Positions 1-11,560 are shown, counted from the first letter of the stretch. The stretch: 64,000 bases of DNA from Posidonia oceanica (GCA_037176725.1 JAZBRS010000039.1:26448001-26512000); one strand, 5' to 3'. Notes: generated by a model not told the origin, from the sequence alone. Translations and numbers: made by a program.

Positions 1-420
1 GTGCGGGACCCCATACCAGGTGACAATGTTATTTCTAATAAACTTCTCTATCACCACAGCTATGACCGCCTTATAGGAGGCTGCCTCCACCCACTTTGTG
101 AAATAATCTATCGCTACCAGAATGAAGCGATGACCATTTGATGCTGCAGGGTGTATAGCGCCGATGACATCCATCCCCCAGGTGGAGAAGGGCCATGGCG
201 AGGACATGCTGTGCAGTTCCTGTGGGGGTGCGTGCATAAGATTACCATGGATCTGGCAGTTGTGGCATCTACGCACAAACTGGCAGCAATTTGCCTTCAT
301 GGTTGACCAAAAATAGCCTTGCAACATTATCTTCTTGGCCAGCAGCACTCCATTCATATGCGGACCACAAGTCCCTACATGAACTTGGAGCATAAGGGTG
401 TCGGCCTCTAGCTTGCTTAA
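1..420 (-). pseudogene. Integrase, N-terminal part (element X), cut by window start
   Basis: This is the start of the retroviral-type integrase that would insert the element cDNA into chromosomes. Compared with the intact reading in element Z, the region holds the HHCC zinc finger (the HMNG and CHNCQIHG-type segments are recognisable around 240-370) and the first part of the catalytic core, including the site of the first Asp. The remaining core and C-terminal domain lie beyond the left edge. The stretch is part of the same pol relic as the RNase H and RT to its right. I did not resolve every in-frame stop here, so the reading is by homology to Z. Confidence 0.75.
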
Positions 421-675
421 GCAGCATAGGAGCATCTGGCTGTATGGCCTTCTGTATAGCTGCCTTGCCCCTAATACATACTTTGACGCCAGACACGCCA
501 AAGTTCTTCTATCTGCCACTGAGGTGCCATGCGGGTGGCTGCCAGACTCAAGGAATGCTTTGATATCACAGTACCAGGGTGGCTCTTCTGTTGAATCTGC
601 CTCCTCTATGCTCATACAGTATGCAGGCTGTTCCATGCACGTAACTGATACATCCACTACTCGGTCCTCAGGTAT

Positions 676-1068
676 ACTGAGCTAGGACGCCAAGGTTGCC
701 AACGCATCTGCATATGCATTCCTTGCTCTGTTCATATACGAGAAGCGGATGCTTGCAAATTGCTCTATCAGCTCTAGCAGGTGTTTGTGATATGGCACTA
801 ACTTTGGATCCTTTGTTCTCCAATCGCCATTCACTTGGGAAATCATCAGCATGGCATCGCCGTGCACATGCAGCTTCTGTACCTCGTGCTCAAGTTTGAC
901 CTTCAATCCCAGAATGCATGTTTCATATTCTGCTTCATTATTAGTGCACTTGAAGGTCAGCTTCCTTGCAAAGGGGATCATCTGCCCCTACGGTGTGGTC
1001 AGCACCGCGCCTATGCCTCGACCCTTCTTGTTGACAGCACCATCAAAGTAGAGCTGCCAATGCTCTAA
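676..1068 (-). pseudogene. Second (archaeal-type) RNase H domain, element X
   Basis: This is the extra RNase H typical of Tat/Ogre elements, which is thought to degrade the RNA strand of the RNA-DNA hybrid. Visible motifs are the TNNEAEYE segment with its catalytic Glu, HGDAML with Asp, and NAYADALA with Asp; the first Asp lies in the YFDG-equivalent near 1045. The open part is 682-981. At 988-990 a TAG replaces the CAG seen in element Z (the MPQGQ segment), and a TAG near 687 replaces the Trp of the ASWL segment in Z. The domain is therefore recognisable but interrupted. It follows the gypsy RNase H directly and precedes integrase, the normal Tat order. Confidence 0.88.
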
Positions 1069-1185
1069 GTCTTCAGGGTCCTTCTCCTCAGAGTCTTCCA
1101 TTGCGAAAACGATGTCCTCATCCCGGAACTGCGTCTAGAGAGGCTAGTATTCAGGCAAAGGAAAGTCTGCAAGGTGATCTGCCAT

Positions 1186-2420
1186 GGCTTGGCCCTTCAT
1201 GGTGCGCTGTGTGACAAGGTGATGTCGTACTGAGACAACAATACCTGCCACTTAACGCATTTGCCTACCATTGCTGGCTTCTGGAAGAGGAACTTGATGG
1301 AGTCATGTCGGCATAGAAGCTGAACTGGATACGCCATCATGTAGTGCCTCAGCTTCTGTGCAACCCAGAAGAGGGATAAGTAGGTCTTCTCCATTGTGCT
1401 ATACCTGGCTTCGCAATCATTGAATTTCTTGCTCAGGTAATAAATTGCATGCTCCTTTCTACCAGATTCATCATGCTGGGTGGTAGAGAGGTAGAGAAGT
1501 AGAGGTCTCCTAGGCGTGGGAGGGTCCAACATAGGAGGCTTGGTCAGAAGCTGCTTGATTTTATCGAGGGCAACTTGGCACTCTTCGCTACAGCTGATCT
1601 GTGCATTCTTCTTCAGGAGCTTGAAGATCGGCTCGAATATAGGCGTGAGCTGTGTAATGAACCGACTGATGTATTGCAGGCGTCCGAGTAGGCCTCGGAC
1701 TTCTTTCTCTGTCCTGGGGGGTGGCATATCCACGATGGCTTTGGCCTTCATCGGGTTCACTTCAATCCCCCTTTGACTAACAATGTAGCCTAGGAGCTTG
1801 CCAGAAGATACCCCAAATATGCATTTGCTGGGCTTAAGGCGCAGCTTGTACTTTCTCAAGCGGTCAAAGAGCTTCCTTAAGCAGGCAAGATGATCCTCAG
1901 GCTCTTTGGTCTTGGCAATCATATCATCCACATATACCTCAACTTCTTGATGCATGAGGTCGTGGAAAAGTGCAGTCATGGCCCTCTGATAGGTTGCGCC
2001 AGCATTTTTCAGCCTAAATGGCATAACTTGATAGCAGAAGACACCCCAAGGGGTGATGAATGATGTCTTCTCCATATCCTCCTCTGCCATTCTGATCTGG
2101 TTATAGCCAGAGAAGCCATCCATAAAAGAGAGCATCTTGTGTCCTATAGTGTTGTCGACCAGGATGTCAATGTGCGGTAGTGGAAAATCATCCTTGGGAC
2201 TCGCCTTGTTCAGGTCTCAATAGTCGATGCACATGCGAACTTGTCCATCCTTCTTAGGTACTGGGACGACATTTGCAAGCCACTCAAGCTAAAGGACGAC
2301 TTTGAGGAAGTTAACATTGTGCTGCTTCATGATCTCTTCTTTGATCATAAGTAGCCACTGCGGTTGCCATCGCCTTAGCTTCTACTTTACTATCCTTGCA
2401 TCTGGGTCTAAGGGCAGGTT
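1186..2420 (-). pseudogene. Reverse transcriptase plus gypsy RNase H, element X
   Basis: The RT copies element RNA into DNA. A single open stretch of 312 codons (2135 to 1197) carries most of the palm and connection: SFMDGFSGYNQI, the MPFRLKNAG segment, the catalytic YVDD at about 1923-1934, and the LGYIVSQRGIEV and LLGRLQYISRF thumb segments. It then runs into the gypsy RNase H (YYLSKKF, ARYSTMEKTYLSL). Upstream, the fingers (VPKKDGQVRMCIDY, DLNKASPKDDFPLPH) are readable but broken by TGA and TAG codons around 2214-2295 and a TAG at 2382-2384 where Z has CAG. The RNase H lacks about 24 bp present in Z just after LYLSTTQH, and its usual first catalytic Asp is Ser. A frameshift near 1200 ends the frame. 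Confidence 0.93.
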
Positions 2421-2800
2421 GTGCACAACTATTTCAATGTCGAGGCCAACCATATCCTCGTAGCTCCAGGCAAAGACATCCGCATACTCCTTCAAGAATG
2501 CGATGAATTCTGCTCTAGCCTGGGGCGACAGAAGGGCGCTGATGCGGACCTCTCAGACTTCCTCCGCTGTGCCAATGCTGACAACCTCTGTCTCCTCTTC
2601 GACATGGAGGTTGGGGCCTTCTAGATCGTCGTCGTGGGGCTGGAACTCAGGCAATGGTTCGTCATTCTCATCTTCGCCTGCATCATCCTCCTCTCCATAT
2701 GCAATAAGTTCTGAGAGGATCTCCTTCTCAAAAGTGGGATCTGAGATATCGAAGGAGTGCAAGTGTTCCGCTGCTTGGCCCTGGTGACGCTTCAGGATGG
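2421..2800 (-). pseudogene. Acidic pre-RT linker of element X pol
   Basis: This is the segment N-terminal to RT in the same frame. It contains an acidic stretch (GEEDDAGEDENDEPLPEF, then EGPNLHVEEETEV) followed by the conserved lead-in FLKEYADVFAWSYEDMVGLD, which in Tat and other gypsy polyproteins immediately precedes RT. Residues 2553-2762 are open. The counterpart in element Z (63621-64000) is nearly the same protein, so this piece was under coding constraint before the copies decayed. Confidence 0.8.
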
Positions 2801-2959
2801 TTACGCATACCCGAGTGTTTTTATACCCTCGGCGCGCGACCTTTGTCCTGGCAAGCTCCTCAGCTGGTTCTGCCTGCTCTGACTCTACTTCTGGCTCTGT
2901 TGATTCTGCTACTGCTGACTGTACTGGGGCTGATTATGCTGCTGCCTGCTGTGTGGGGG

Positions 2960-4046
2960 CTGCATATGCTACTGCTTGCTGCTGTGCCGCTTATGGTTGC
3001 CGTGCTGTTGTCTGTGTATGTTTTGCCGCTACCGATACATGCTGTACTACCGCTACTTGCGCATATTGCTCTACTGCTACTGGCGCATGTTGCTCTACTG
3101 CTACTGCATGCTGCTCTACATCTACTGCATGTTGCTCTACCTCTACTGCATGGTACTCTACATCTACTGCATGGTACTCTACATCTACTGCATGTTGCTC
3201 TACCTCTACTGCATGGGACTCTACTTCCACTACATGGGACACTGCATGGGGCTCTGCATGGGGCTCTGCATGGGATTCTCCTTCTTCTGCATGGTGCTCT
3301 ACATGGGACTCTGCATGGGGCTCTGCATGGGACTCTGCATGGGGCTCTGCATGGGACTCTCCTTCTTCTGCATGGTGCTCTGCATGGGACTCTGCATGGG
3401 ATTCTCCTTCTTCTGCATGGTGCTCTGCATGGGACTCTGCATGGGGCTTTGCATGGGACTCTGCATGGGACTCTACATGGGACTCTCCTTCTACTGCATG
3501 GTACTCTACATCTACTGCATGGTACTCTACATCTACTGCATGTTGCTCTACCTCTACTGCATGGGACTCTACTTCTACTACATGGGACACTGCATGGGGC
3601 TCTGCATGGGGCTCTGCATGGGACTCTGCATGGGATTCTCCTTCTTCTGCATGGTGCTCTACATGGGACTCTGCATGGGGCTTTGCATGGGACTCTCCTT
3701 CTTCTGCATGGTGCTCTGCATGGGACTCTGCATGGGATTCTCCTTCTTCTGCATGGTGCTCTGCATGGGACTCTGCATGGGGCTTTGCATGGGACTCTGC
3801 ATGGGACTCTACATGGGACTCTCCTTCTTCTGCATGGTGCTCTGCATGGCACTCTGCATGGGGCTCTGCATGGTGCTCTGCATGGGACTCTCCTACTTCT
3901 GCATGGTGCTCTGCATGGGGCTCTGCATGGGGCTCTGCATGGGACTCTCCTACTTTTGCATGGTGCTCTGCATGAGGCTCTGCATGGGACTCTGCATGGG
4001 ATTCTGCATGTTGTACTACTACTACTTGCTGTGCTACCAGTGCTGT
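2960..4046 (-). repeat. His/Glu/Ala-rich tandem repeat region inside element X polyprotein
   Basis: About 1.1 kb of short tandem repeats is built on a 12-bp core that reads TGCATGGGACTC or TGCATGGGGCTC on the plus strand. Read on the minus strand in the pol frame, it encodes strings of SHAE, PHAE, HHAE and EGESHAE, then VEVEQHAVDVEYHAV toward the RT side. The frame stays open from about 4046 to 2991, around 350 codons, and is the same frame as the RT ORF and the spacer at 4047-4961. Long open frames on the plus strand here exist only because the unit length is a multiple of three. Higher-order units of about 60-180 bp are visible, consistent with slippage or unequal crossover. Confidence 0.85.
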
Positions 4047-4961
4047 TTATGGTGCTGATGCTGCTGATATCTGCTGTGCTGTTGCATCTGCCTGCTCTGG
4101 TGTGCTTACCAATGATATATCAGGCTGCCAACTGACTAGGGTACTATCGCCTGCTGCAATGTCTAAATGCAGCATGCGCTGCACAAACCATCGAGACCCA
4201 CCCCCTGACTGCAGGGTGATCAGCTCATCTGGTCTGATGGGTGCCTCAAGCGCTAGATCCTCCTCTAGGACCATGATAGAGGGATCTGTAGCCACAGCCT
4301 TCCCTTTCTTCTGTGCAGTCTCATGCTCAGCCACGTCCTGTGCTAGTGACGCGAGCTGCTCCTGGAATAACTGCTCTAAGTCTCCCATAGAGAAGTCAAT
4401 CTGAGCATCTGCAGCCGTTCCTACCTCCTCATCCGAGGGTGAGTCGACGTAGTAAGCGACTGCCGAGCTTGCGGCTGGCCCTAGCTCGACTACTGGGCTT
4501 TCTGCTGCTTGGGGCATCTACTTTGCTGCTGCTAGGTATGCTGCCAGGATCACTGCTGGTGCTGGCGGGGAGGCACAACTGCTCTTCTGAGGAGCCAATG
4601 GCTGGGCCACCATGCTTGGGGATGAAACGCCGGTGCCCATGGGTGACAGTGGTGGTCTCCCAGTAGTAGCGGCGAGAATCTTCCGCATAGCAAGATCTGC
4701 TGAGGCTGACAGCGGTGTGCCTAACAAAGCCGCCTGGCTTGCTTGTGGCGCTGTCGATAATGCAGGCTGAGTCGCGCTGTCGCCTGACCCGACTGACTGT
4801 GCCACATGAGAAAGTGATTTCCATGCTGGTGCGGCTGTGGCCACAGGCTGACTGCTGGATAACGCCGGAGGGCATGCATCTGGTTCTGGTGCTGCAGCTG
4901 CGACTGTCGGCAACTTTGGTGATGCTGCAGAGGGGAAACTGTTGGCCCCACCCTCGGGCAT
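4047..4961 (-). pseudogene. Pro/Ala/Ser-rich spacer between protease and repeat linker, element X
   Basis: Two consecutive open stretches in the pol frame (4961-4518 and 4517-4047) encode a low-complexity Ala/Pro/Ser-rich segment, then a short acidic stretch (DSPSDEEVG) and a segment containing ALEAPIRPDELITLQ. A TAG at about 4515-4517 separates the two, and a TAA at 4047-4049 separates the second from the His/Glu/Ala repeat. I recognise no domain. It appears to be a variable spacer in the polyprotein, not an independent gene. A frame change near 4961 separates it from the post-protease segment. Confidence 0.6.
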
Positions 4962-5611
4962 GCCAATTCTGCTGCTTCATTAGTAAGTGCCAGGCAAACT
5001 AACCGGGACGCAATCACGCTGAGCTAATCCTTGCTGTTGGTTGGGACTGCCTCAACTATACCAGACTCCTCCTCATCGGAGTAGTAGTCCTCGATGCAGA
5101 CCCATTCTTCTTCTGGCAGCTGGGAACTTGGGCATGACGCCTGCTGTGCTGAGGCTTCACTACTGGTTGAATCTAGGATACCTGCACTGGTGAAGTTAGT
5201 GAGGTCCTACGGGATGGCCATCCTCTGATCCATGGGCAGCATGCATCTATCTTTACTGGACTGCAGATCATATCCAAGGCCTTCAAACTCTCTTCGCTTT
5301 GCTGCTTGGACTGGCTCAGTGATTCCTTGGCCATATCGCTCGAGCGGCGCTCCTTTGACATAGCTCCATCTGTGATAGACATTTTCGACCATCCGAAAGG
5401 GGTTGCTGTGAACGACCAAGGAGTTGACACGTTCAAGATCAGGTACAAAGCTAACCGGCTCACACCGATTAACTCGATACAAAGCAGCTGAAAGTTCGGG
5501 GTCCAAAGGGATAGTATGCGAAGAGATAGGTGAAACTGCCTCGATCCGCTCTTTATTGAAGTTTTCCGCCATTACAACGATAACATCATCACCGTGGCGG
5601 AACTTGATCAT
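4962..5611 (-). pseudogene. Post-protease segment of element X polyprotein
   Basis: A frame open from 5611 to 5207 follows the protease by a one-base frame change. It reads through MIKFRHGDDVIVVMAE and a segment with VPDLERVNSLVVHSNPF, then PVQAAKRREFEGLGY; after a TAG near 5204-5206 the same frame continues with an acidic stretch (EEEWVCIEDYYSDEEE). A short beta-rich segment and acidic tail after the protease is the usual Tat arrangement, but I cannot assign a separate function. The frame ends near 4960, where the next segment resumes in another frame. Confidence 0.6.
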
Positions 5612-5961
5612 GCGGTGGAGGATCGAGGGGATGACCTGATGCTTATGAAGCCTGGGCGCCCAAGCAGAAAATTAAAGTTAGGCTCCAAGTCAACAATGTA
5701 AAACTCCACATCGAAGGTGACCGGGCCAATGATCAAAGGAATAATCAGAATCCCTAGAGCGTCATGGTGCGTATTATCAAAAGCTGTCATTCCCTTTATC
5801 GCCGGAGTGATATCCTTGGCTTTGAATCCGAGCCTGGTCGCAGTACGCAACGGATAGACATTAAGGCCTGACCCGTTATCAACCAGCGATAGGGGAATGC
5901 GAAAGTTTTTGTATTGCACCGTGAAAAACAAGGGTTGGTTATGATTAATCCCGACCAGAGG
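5612..5961 (-). pseudogene. Aspartic protease domain, element X
   Basis: This is a retropepsin-like protease that would process the gag-pol polyprotein. Visible are the active-site segment LVDNGSGLNVYP (Asp with NGS in place of the canonical D-S/T-G), the middle segment with LIIPLIIGPVTFDVEFYIVD, and the C-terminal LLGRPGF, all in one frame from about 5961 to 5640. The open frame extends beyond 5963 only because it reads into the LTR of Y. The N-terminal residues of the protease lie on the other side of Y, at 26445 and above. A frame change near 5610 breaks the link to downstream pol. Confidence 0.85.
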
Positions 5962-5962
5962 C
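5958..5962. repeat. Target-site duplication of Y, left copy (GAGGC)
   Basis: GAGGC immediately precedes the LTR terminus TGTAGTAATCC. It matches GAGGC at 26445-26449, just after the other LTR terminus (GTGTCTACA). Confidence 0.9.
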
Positions 5963-8900
5963 TGTAGTAATCCTGAATTTTGATCGTCCATGCACGTTAC
6001 CAAAGCTTGCGTGCACCGATCAAAATAGGCTCACTATATGCGGCTGGATCCGAGGGGAGAACTCAACTCGGAAATGCTGGCAAAAGAAAAGAAAAGAAAC
6101 GATAAGACAATTCGGAGTCGCCAACTGGTCCATGGAATTGGAAGACAAGGAAAACCAGGGGTTAACCATGAAAAGACATGCAAAACCAGATGCAAGGAGG
6201 GGCAAAGGGATACAATGCTAAGCTAAGCTATGCTATGCTACGCTATGCTATGCTATGACTCAAGCCTAGGTTAAGGGAAAGGTCGATGCGAGCCAAGAGA
6301 AAGGGCAAGGACTCCTGTTATGCACGGGGAAGGTGTTAGGCACCCCGATACGTCCGAGAGTCGGTCTTTCTTAAGCAATCTCGCGCTATGCAAGGAATTG
6401 CTAGCCTAATGCCAAAATGCCTTAAATGCTTGCCTATTATGCATTGGAAATAAACGTACTATCTAAGTGCTCAGCCACGCTGCTAGTGTTCCAAACTGGG
6501 CAGACCCCAGTTCGTGAGAACTCCTAAGCAGTAAGCATCATGGCCCTATATGCAGATGCTAGCGATAAAACAAAACGACGGGAAAACCAAACAATGCAGG
6601 CGACATGCGAGCGATAAAGCAAAACAGGCACGGAAAACGGTGCAGAAAATGCAGGAAATACTTCAAAGCACGCAAAACGATGCAAAAGGCAGAAAGCAAT
6701 GCAAAGGGGTGCAGAAAAGCATACAAAGGAGCGAGAAAACAATGCACAATGCAGAAAACAAGGCAAAGTGCGGAAAACGAGGCAAAGCGGGGTGCGAAAT
6801 CAAAACAAAGGGGTGGGTAACATGCATTGGGGTTGCAGCAAGCCAAAGAAGCGATAAAACGCGAGCGAAACAAAATCGGCACTTTAAAACGGCTGTTAGC
6901 CATCTGCAAGCGTTGGACGTTGGAAACACCAGCGTCCAACGTTGGATGCTGGGAGAGCCCGCGTCCAACACCTGCTGCAGACAGACAGCATGCACTCTTT
7001 TGAAAATCCATGCATTCTAACTATATGGATGCAATACAGATGCAAATGTGCAGCTAAATGAGTGCTAGACATGCAAATCTACCTAATCAGAAGATTAGAA
7101 GAGGAGTTAGAGCAAGGAGCCAACCAAAATCCAAGATTCGAGCTAGCAGGTTGTTGGACGCCTGTAGGCTGGGCGTCCAACGTTAGACACCAGAGAGGCT
7201 GGCGTCCAACAAGAACAGAAGGCAGAGTGGAGAAAAGATGCATACAAGTGATAGAGGAGAGTTGGGATCATGCATTTGGGTCTCTGGAGTTGAGCATGGA
7301 GCAATCAAGCAAGCAGGGGATGCATAAAAAAATAAATCAGACCTTACTTGTGCTGAGTGCCAGGCCAGAGGCACAACCAGGGCGTTGGACGCGAGCTAGG
7401 CCAGCGTCCAACGTTGGACGGCAGCACTAGTAGCGTACAACGCTCTGGGAGGCACATCACACAAAAAGCATGCACAAACAAGCAAATAAATTAACTGAAT
7501 TTAAAGAGCAGTTGCTAAAAAAACTAGACATGCATACGAACATAGGGAATAAGTAAACAAGCAAGATCAGGAAGGCATGCAAGCATTAAACAAACGCATG
7601 AGAAGCCAGAACGTTGGACGCTAGAGCCAGCAGCGTCCAACGTAGGACGCTGAAAGCTCTGGCGTCCAACGACCCAGACCTGCAAACTCACCTGTTCTAA
7701 AGGGGGAGCTCAGCTCAGACCCCACCTACATGCATGCGGCTACTGTAACATGCCATAACAGGAAAGGAAGCATTGAAAGCAAGCATGGCAAGCATTTAAG
7801 TTAAGGAAAAAACAAAAAGGAAGGACATGCATAAGAGATGGAAGCTTTAAACTTAAAAAAAAGGAATACATGGCTTAAAGGAATCCTAGCAAGCCTAAGC
7901 ATGGTTGCCTTAGGGGCCAGGCATCTCTAAGCAGGTATGGATCACAAAATAATACTCAAAATATGCATGAGGCAGGCATGGCAGCAAAGCAAAGCAAGCA
8001 GACACGTTGGACGCTAGGTGAACCAGCATCCAACGTTGGACGCAGTTCATTCTAGCGTCCAACAAAGGCAGCAGACAGATGGATATTAAACATGCAAAAA
8101 GCCTTCAAACAAGCATGGAACAAGTTGATAAGCATGGTATAACATCAGAGAGAATAAAAAGGAGGCAAATAGCATATGTCTGCAAACAGGCATGCAAGGA
8201 AAAGGCATGGGAAGCAATTGAACAAGAGCAAAGTAGAGTAGAGCAAGAGGGGCCGTTGGACGCTGGCCTATGCCGCGTCCAACGTTGGACGCACCAGGTG
8301 GTGCGTCTGACACACTGAACTCCATTCCGGCCATGAATCATGGCCAAAAGGATTCAGAAAAATGCAAGGTTGCATGGGAACGTACACACTAGCATGCATG
8401 ACCTACGAGGATAGAAATCTTACCTTGTCGTGGCCTGGAACGACGTGTCAGCCTCCCTCACCAACGCTGCGGAAGTGGATGACCAGCCGACTCCGACGAG
8501 CTCGTGCGGGTTGCTAGAGGCACGAGAGAGGTTGGCAAAGGGTCTAGGATGGTGGTGGATACTTGGTTTCTCTCTGGAGGTGGCGAATTGCAGTGGAAAT
8601 GGGCTGTGCTGCTCTATGTGTGTTGAGGAAGATGGGTGGTTGGTGTTGGTTTTGATCAAATGGTGCATGGGTTCTGCTGTCAATTGCAGCGGCTTGGGCG
8701 GGAATTGCAGGCAAATGGCAGGTGCTCTAGGTGTGGGAAGGCCATGAGGATTGGTAGGAGGGGCATGGGCATGTCAGTCGGCGGTGAGGAGGCCGATGGC
8801 GGCTGACTGGGGCGCCAAACGGCAGTGAGGGCAAGGAGAGCAGGAAATCCGCTGAAATGGAGGACAGATGGATAGTTACTCAAGCTTGGAAGGTAGTGGA

Positions 8901-9310
8901 TGGCGTGGAGTGAAGGAAGGGACGGGTAGTAAGTATGGGGAGGCAGTGGAGTGGACGGTGGTGAGCGGAAGGAGGCGGAGCAGCCGCTGCTGCAACCGAG
9001 CCGTTGGACGCCAGACCAGAGGGCGTCCAACGTTGGACGCTGGAACAGGGCGCGTCCAACATTAGACGCTGCCTTTTCCAGCGTTCAACGAGCTCAATTG
9101 GCAAAAGGCTGCAACAAGGCTTGGGCTTGGGCCAAAGTGGTGGAAAAAAGGTGTAAAAAGGCTTGAGGTTTTGACATGGGATTTAGGTGAGGTTTTGAGC
9201 TAGGTTTTGGGTTGGAAAAGAGGTAGAAAAAAGGAGTGCCAATCCAGAGTCCACACAATCCTACGGGAGAAAACTACCAACTTCCACGCTGTTAGAACGG
9301 GGTGTCTACA
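5963..9310 (-). mobile_element. 3' LTR of element Y (3.35 kb)
   Basis: The termini are TGTAGTAATCC on the left and GTGTCTACA on the right of the plus strand; on the minus strand it reads TGTAGACACCCC to GGATTACTACA. It aligns end to end with 23034-26444 and 30714-34035. Internal landmarks are a conserved GGTGCCTAACACCTTCCC motif (complement at 6327-6346), a candidate TATA at 6543-6553, a degenerate array at about 6590-6800, clusters of GCGTCCAACG hairpins near 6910, 7150, 7385, 7615, 8005, 8255 and 9000, and a CTATG microsatellite at about 6219-6256. The PPT of Y abuts its right end. The short ORFs within it are not genes. Confidence 0.93.
6543..6553 (-). promoter_or_regulatory. Candidate TATA box, Y 3' LTR
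   Basis: GCATATAGGGC on the minus strand, at the position conserved in almost all LTRs of the window, followed downstream by a conserved ATGCTTACT block. Assigned by conservation and TATA-like composition only. Confidence 0.4.
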
Positions 9311-9326
9311 GATGCCCCTCCCTGAG
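9311..9326 (-). promoter_or_regulatory. Polypurine tract of element Y
   Basis: On the minus strand CTCAGGGAGGGGCATC abuts the 3' LTR start (TGTAGACACC). A purine-rich tract just upstream of the 3' LTR primes plus-strand DNA synthesis in LTR elements. The same tract precedes the 3' LTR of Z at 49433-49448. Confidence 0.85.
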
Positions 9327-10886
9327 TGTGGTCAAGCGTAGCGAGACCGCTGCTCAGGGTAGACAAGACACCCTACCTGACGCCAGCAGGAGCACAAATT
9401 GCTGTGGGCGTGAGTCACTTATCCAGCGGATGCACCGGAAATCATGTCTCGATGCCACATTACAGATGCGATGTAGGATGCTAATGCAATGCAATGCATG
9501 CTAATGTAGAAGTTAGTGCAAAGGTTATGTTAGAAGTTAGTGCAAAACTAATATGCGATGCGAATGCTGATGCCGGACTAGCATGAACTAGTGCGCGTGC
9601 ATGTGCTGTGCATGAGGAGATGCTATGCATGGTGAGTGCTGGCACTAATGCCGATGCTGATGCATTGGGTGCTATGCTTGGAGATGCCAATGCTTGAAAG
9701 CTAATGCTTGGGTGCTAATGCATGTGAGTCCTAATGCTTGGGTGCAAGTGCTTGAATGCAGATGCTTGAGAGTGCTAGTGCTGTGCGTGCTTGCTAATGC
9801 TAGGGCAGTGCAGAGTGATGCATGGAGAAGAAGCAGGGGGTTCTACAGGGCAGTGCGGCAAGTTGGCTGCTCGTCCAAGCTTGCGCAGAAGGCTGCTCCG
9901 GGAGAGCTAACGCGCTTGCCACTTGGGCAGGCTGCCAATCCGCGGGAGACCAAAGGACCCTTGTCCATTCAGGACAAGTGGAACAAGCGGGAGCTATCGA
10001 GGCCACGAGAAGGAGAGAGTGCTTGCCTCTAGGCGAGGCAGCAGACAGGCAAAAGAGGCAGAAGGGGGTAATGCAAGGCAGAGGAGGGCGCCTAAGCAAT
10101 GCCAGAGAGTGAATGCAAATGCAGATGAATGCAGACACTAGAATGCTATGTAGATGACATGCCTACGCTAACGCTTACTGCGCTGAAACTCCTCTAGGGG
10201 AAAGCAGGATGGCGCATGCACACGGAAAAGTGGAAATGAAATGCAATGCTGTCGCTGGCCAATGCATGTAGGCCAAGCAACGAGGGTGCCATTCGCAAAG
10301 CTCAGCTGTAGATGAATGGCGATGCAAGTGCATGGGATACTGTAGAAAGTAAATATGCTAATAGTAAAGCAGGTGAATGTGCATGCAACGATGGGTACGA
10401 AAAGACCCGAGAAAGCAGAATGCGGGAGTTGATGGAAGGACCACAGAGGAGCGGCAGCATAAATAAGGGCACAATGCATGAGATGCTATGCAGGGGATGC
10501 AAGGTATGCAGTGGAACGCTGGGCACGCAGAACCAAGAAAGCAATCCTGGGTTACGCACTACTGCGAGCAACATCCCGAGCCGGCAATGCTATAAAAAGA
10601 AGCATGTGGGCGACGAAGATGCTGCCTTAGGCAATACGTGAACCTGGGATTCGGATCCTAAGCACGCGATGTCCGTGTAATGATGAGATGTAGTACTAGG
10701 ACTGACTCTACAAGGCATACAAAGGAGCTATATGATGCTATGCAATGCAAATGCTGTGAGATGCAGTGTACTAATAAGATGGAACGCCAGGCACGCGAGA
10801 CCGAGAAGACGATCCTGATCACACGATGTCCGGGCGATGATGATATGCTGATGCCATGCAACAAAATGCTATTACACTAAGATGAA

Positions 10887-11560
10887 ATGGGTGATAGGTT
10901 AACGGACCTATCGCCGGATAGTTAGGGCTATCAGCTTACGAGGAGTTAACGGACTCACCACCAGATAGTTGGGGCTATCAGCCCGATGGATGGTGACAGG
11001 CCAGCGAGTCAGTCAGGCAAGAGGGATGATTACAAGTGCGACAGCTTGTAACCACGAATGCAACGGGAATACCATACCCGAGGGTGTGGCAGGGGTCCGC
11101 AGACGCTCCCGTAACAGTTGGGGATGTCAGCCCAAATGCAGATGGAAATGGGCTACCAGGGGGCAGCTGAATAAAGATGCCCTTGGTATCGGTGAACGAT
11201 ACCAGGGGGCAGCCGAAGCGCCCCTGGCATCAAAATGCAAGGTGGAGACAACACTAACGGGTTTGTCAGCCGAGTAGTTAGGGCTACCAGCCTGATGTAG
11301 TGGAACGGATGTGAGGGCACATCGTACAAAGTGTAATGACAGTGGGGGATGCAATGGAATAATGCAAATGCAGGGTGACAAGTTAACGGACTTATCACCG
11401 AATAGTTAGGGATATCAGACCAAATGCAATGCGGATATGCAGGATGACATTTTAACGAATGTCAACCGAGTAGTTAGGGCTGCCAGCCTGATGTAGAGGA
11501 ATGCAAAGTGATAGGTTGACGGACCCATCGCCGAGCAGTTAGGGCTACCAGCGTGGATGC
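10887..11560. repeat. Hairpin-unit repeats, Y internal region (cluster 1)
   Basis: Dispersed units of the type GATAGGTTAACGGACCTATC (10893-10912), followed by a block with CGCCGGATAGTTAGGGCTATCAGC. Variants lie at 11377-11396 and 11510-11529. Each unit is an inverted repeat around the central GACGGA/AACGGA. A different, longer-armed hairpin (GCCCTTGGTATC with GATACCAGGGGGC) lies at 11179-11210. The orientation relative to function is unknown. Confidence 0.7.

Larger units (their letters stand above)
1..5962 (-). mobile_element. Element X, 3' half of internal region (Tat-lineage Ty3/gypsy)
   Basis: This is the downstream half of an autonomous-type Tat retrotransposon on the minus strand. From high to low coordinates it reads protease, a Pro/Ala/Ser-rich spacer, a His/Glu/Ala repeat, an acidic pre-RT linker, RT, gypsy RNase H, a second RNase H, and the start of integrase, which is cut by the window edge. 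It was separated from its gag and 5' LTR (26450-34035) by insertion of element Y. GAGGC occurs at 5958-5962 and again at 26445-26449, and the gag-protease frame continues across if one copy is ignored. Several stops and frameshifts make it non-functional. Its pol aligns collinearly with that of element Z, with position 1 matching about 61181. Confidence 0.92.

Noticed and set aside
2797..4135. Plus-strand frames of 360-430 codons and a minus-strand Cys/Arg-rich frame of 330 codons.
   Set aside because: Shadows of the 12-bp-based repeat. Only the minus frame shared with RT and the flanking spacer makes sense.
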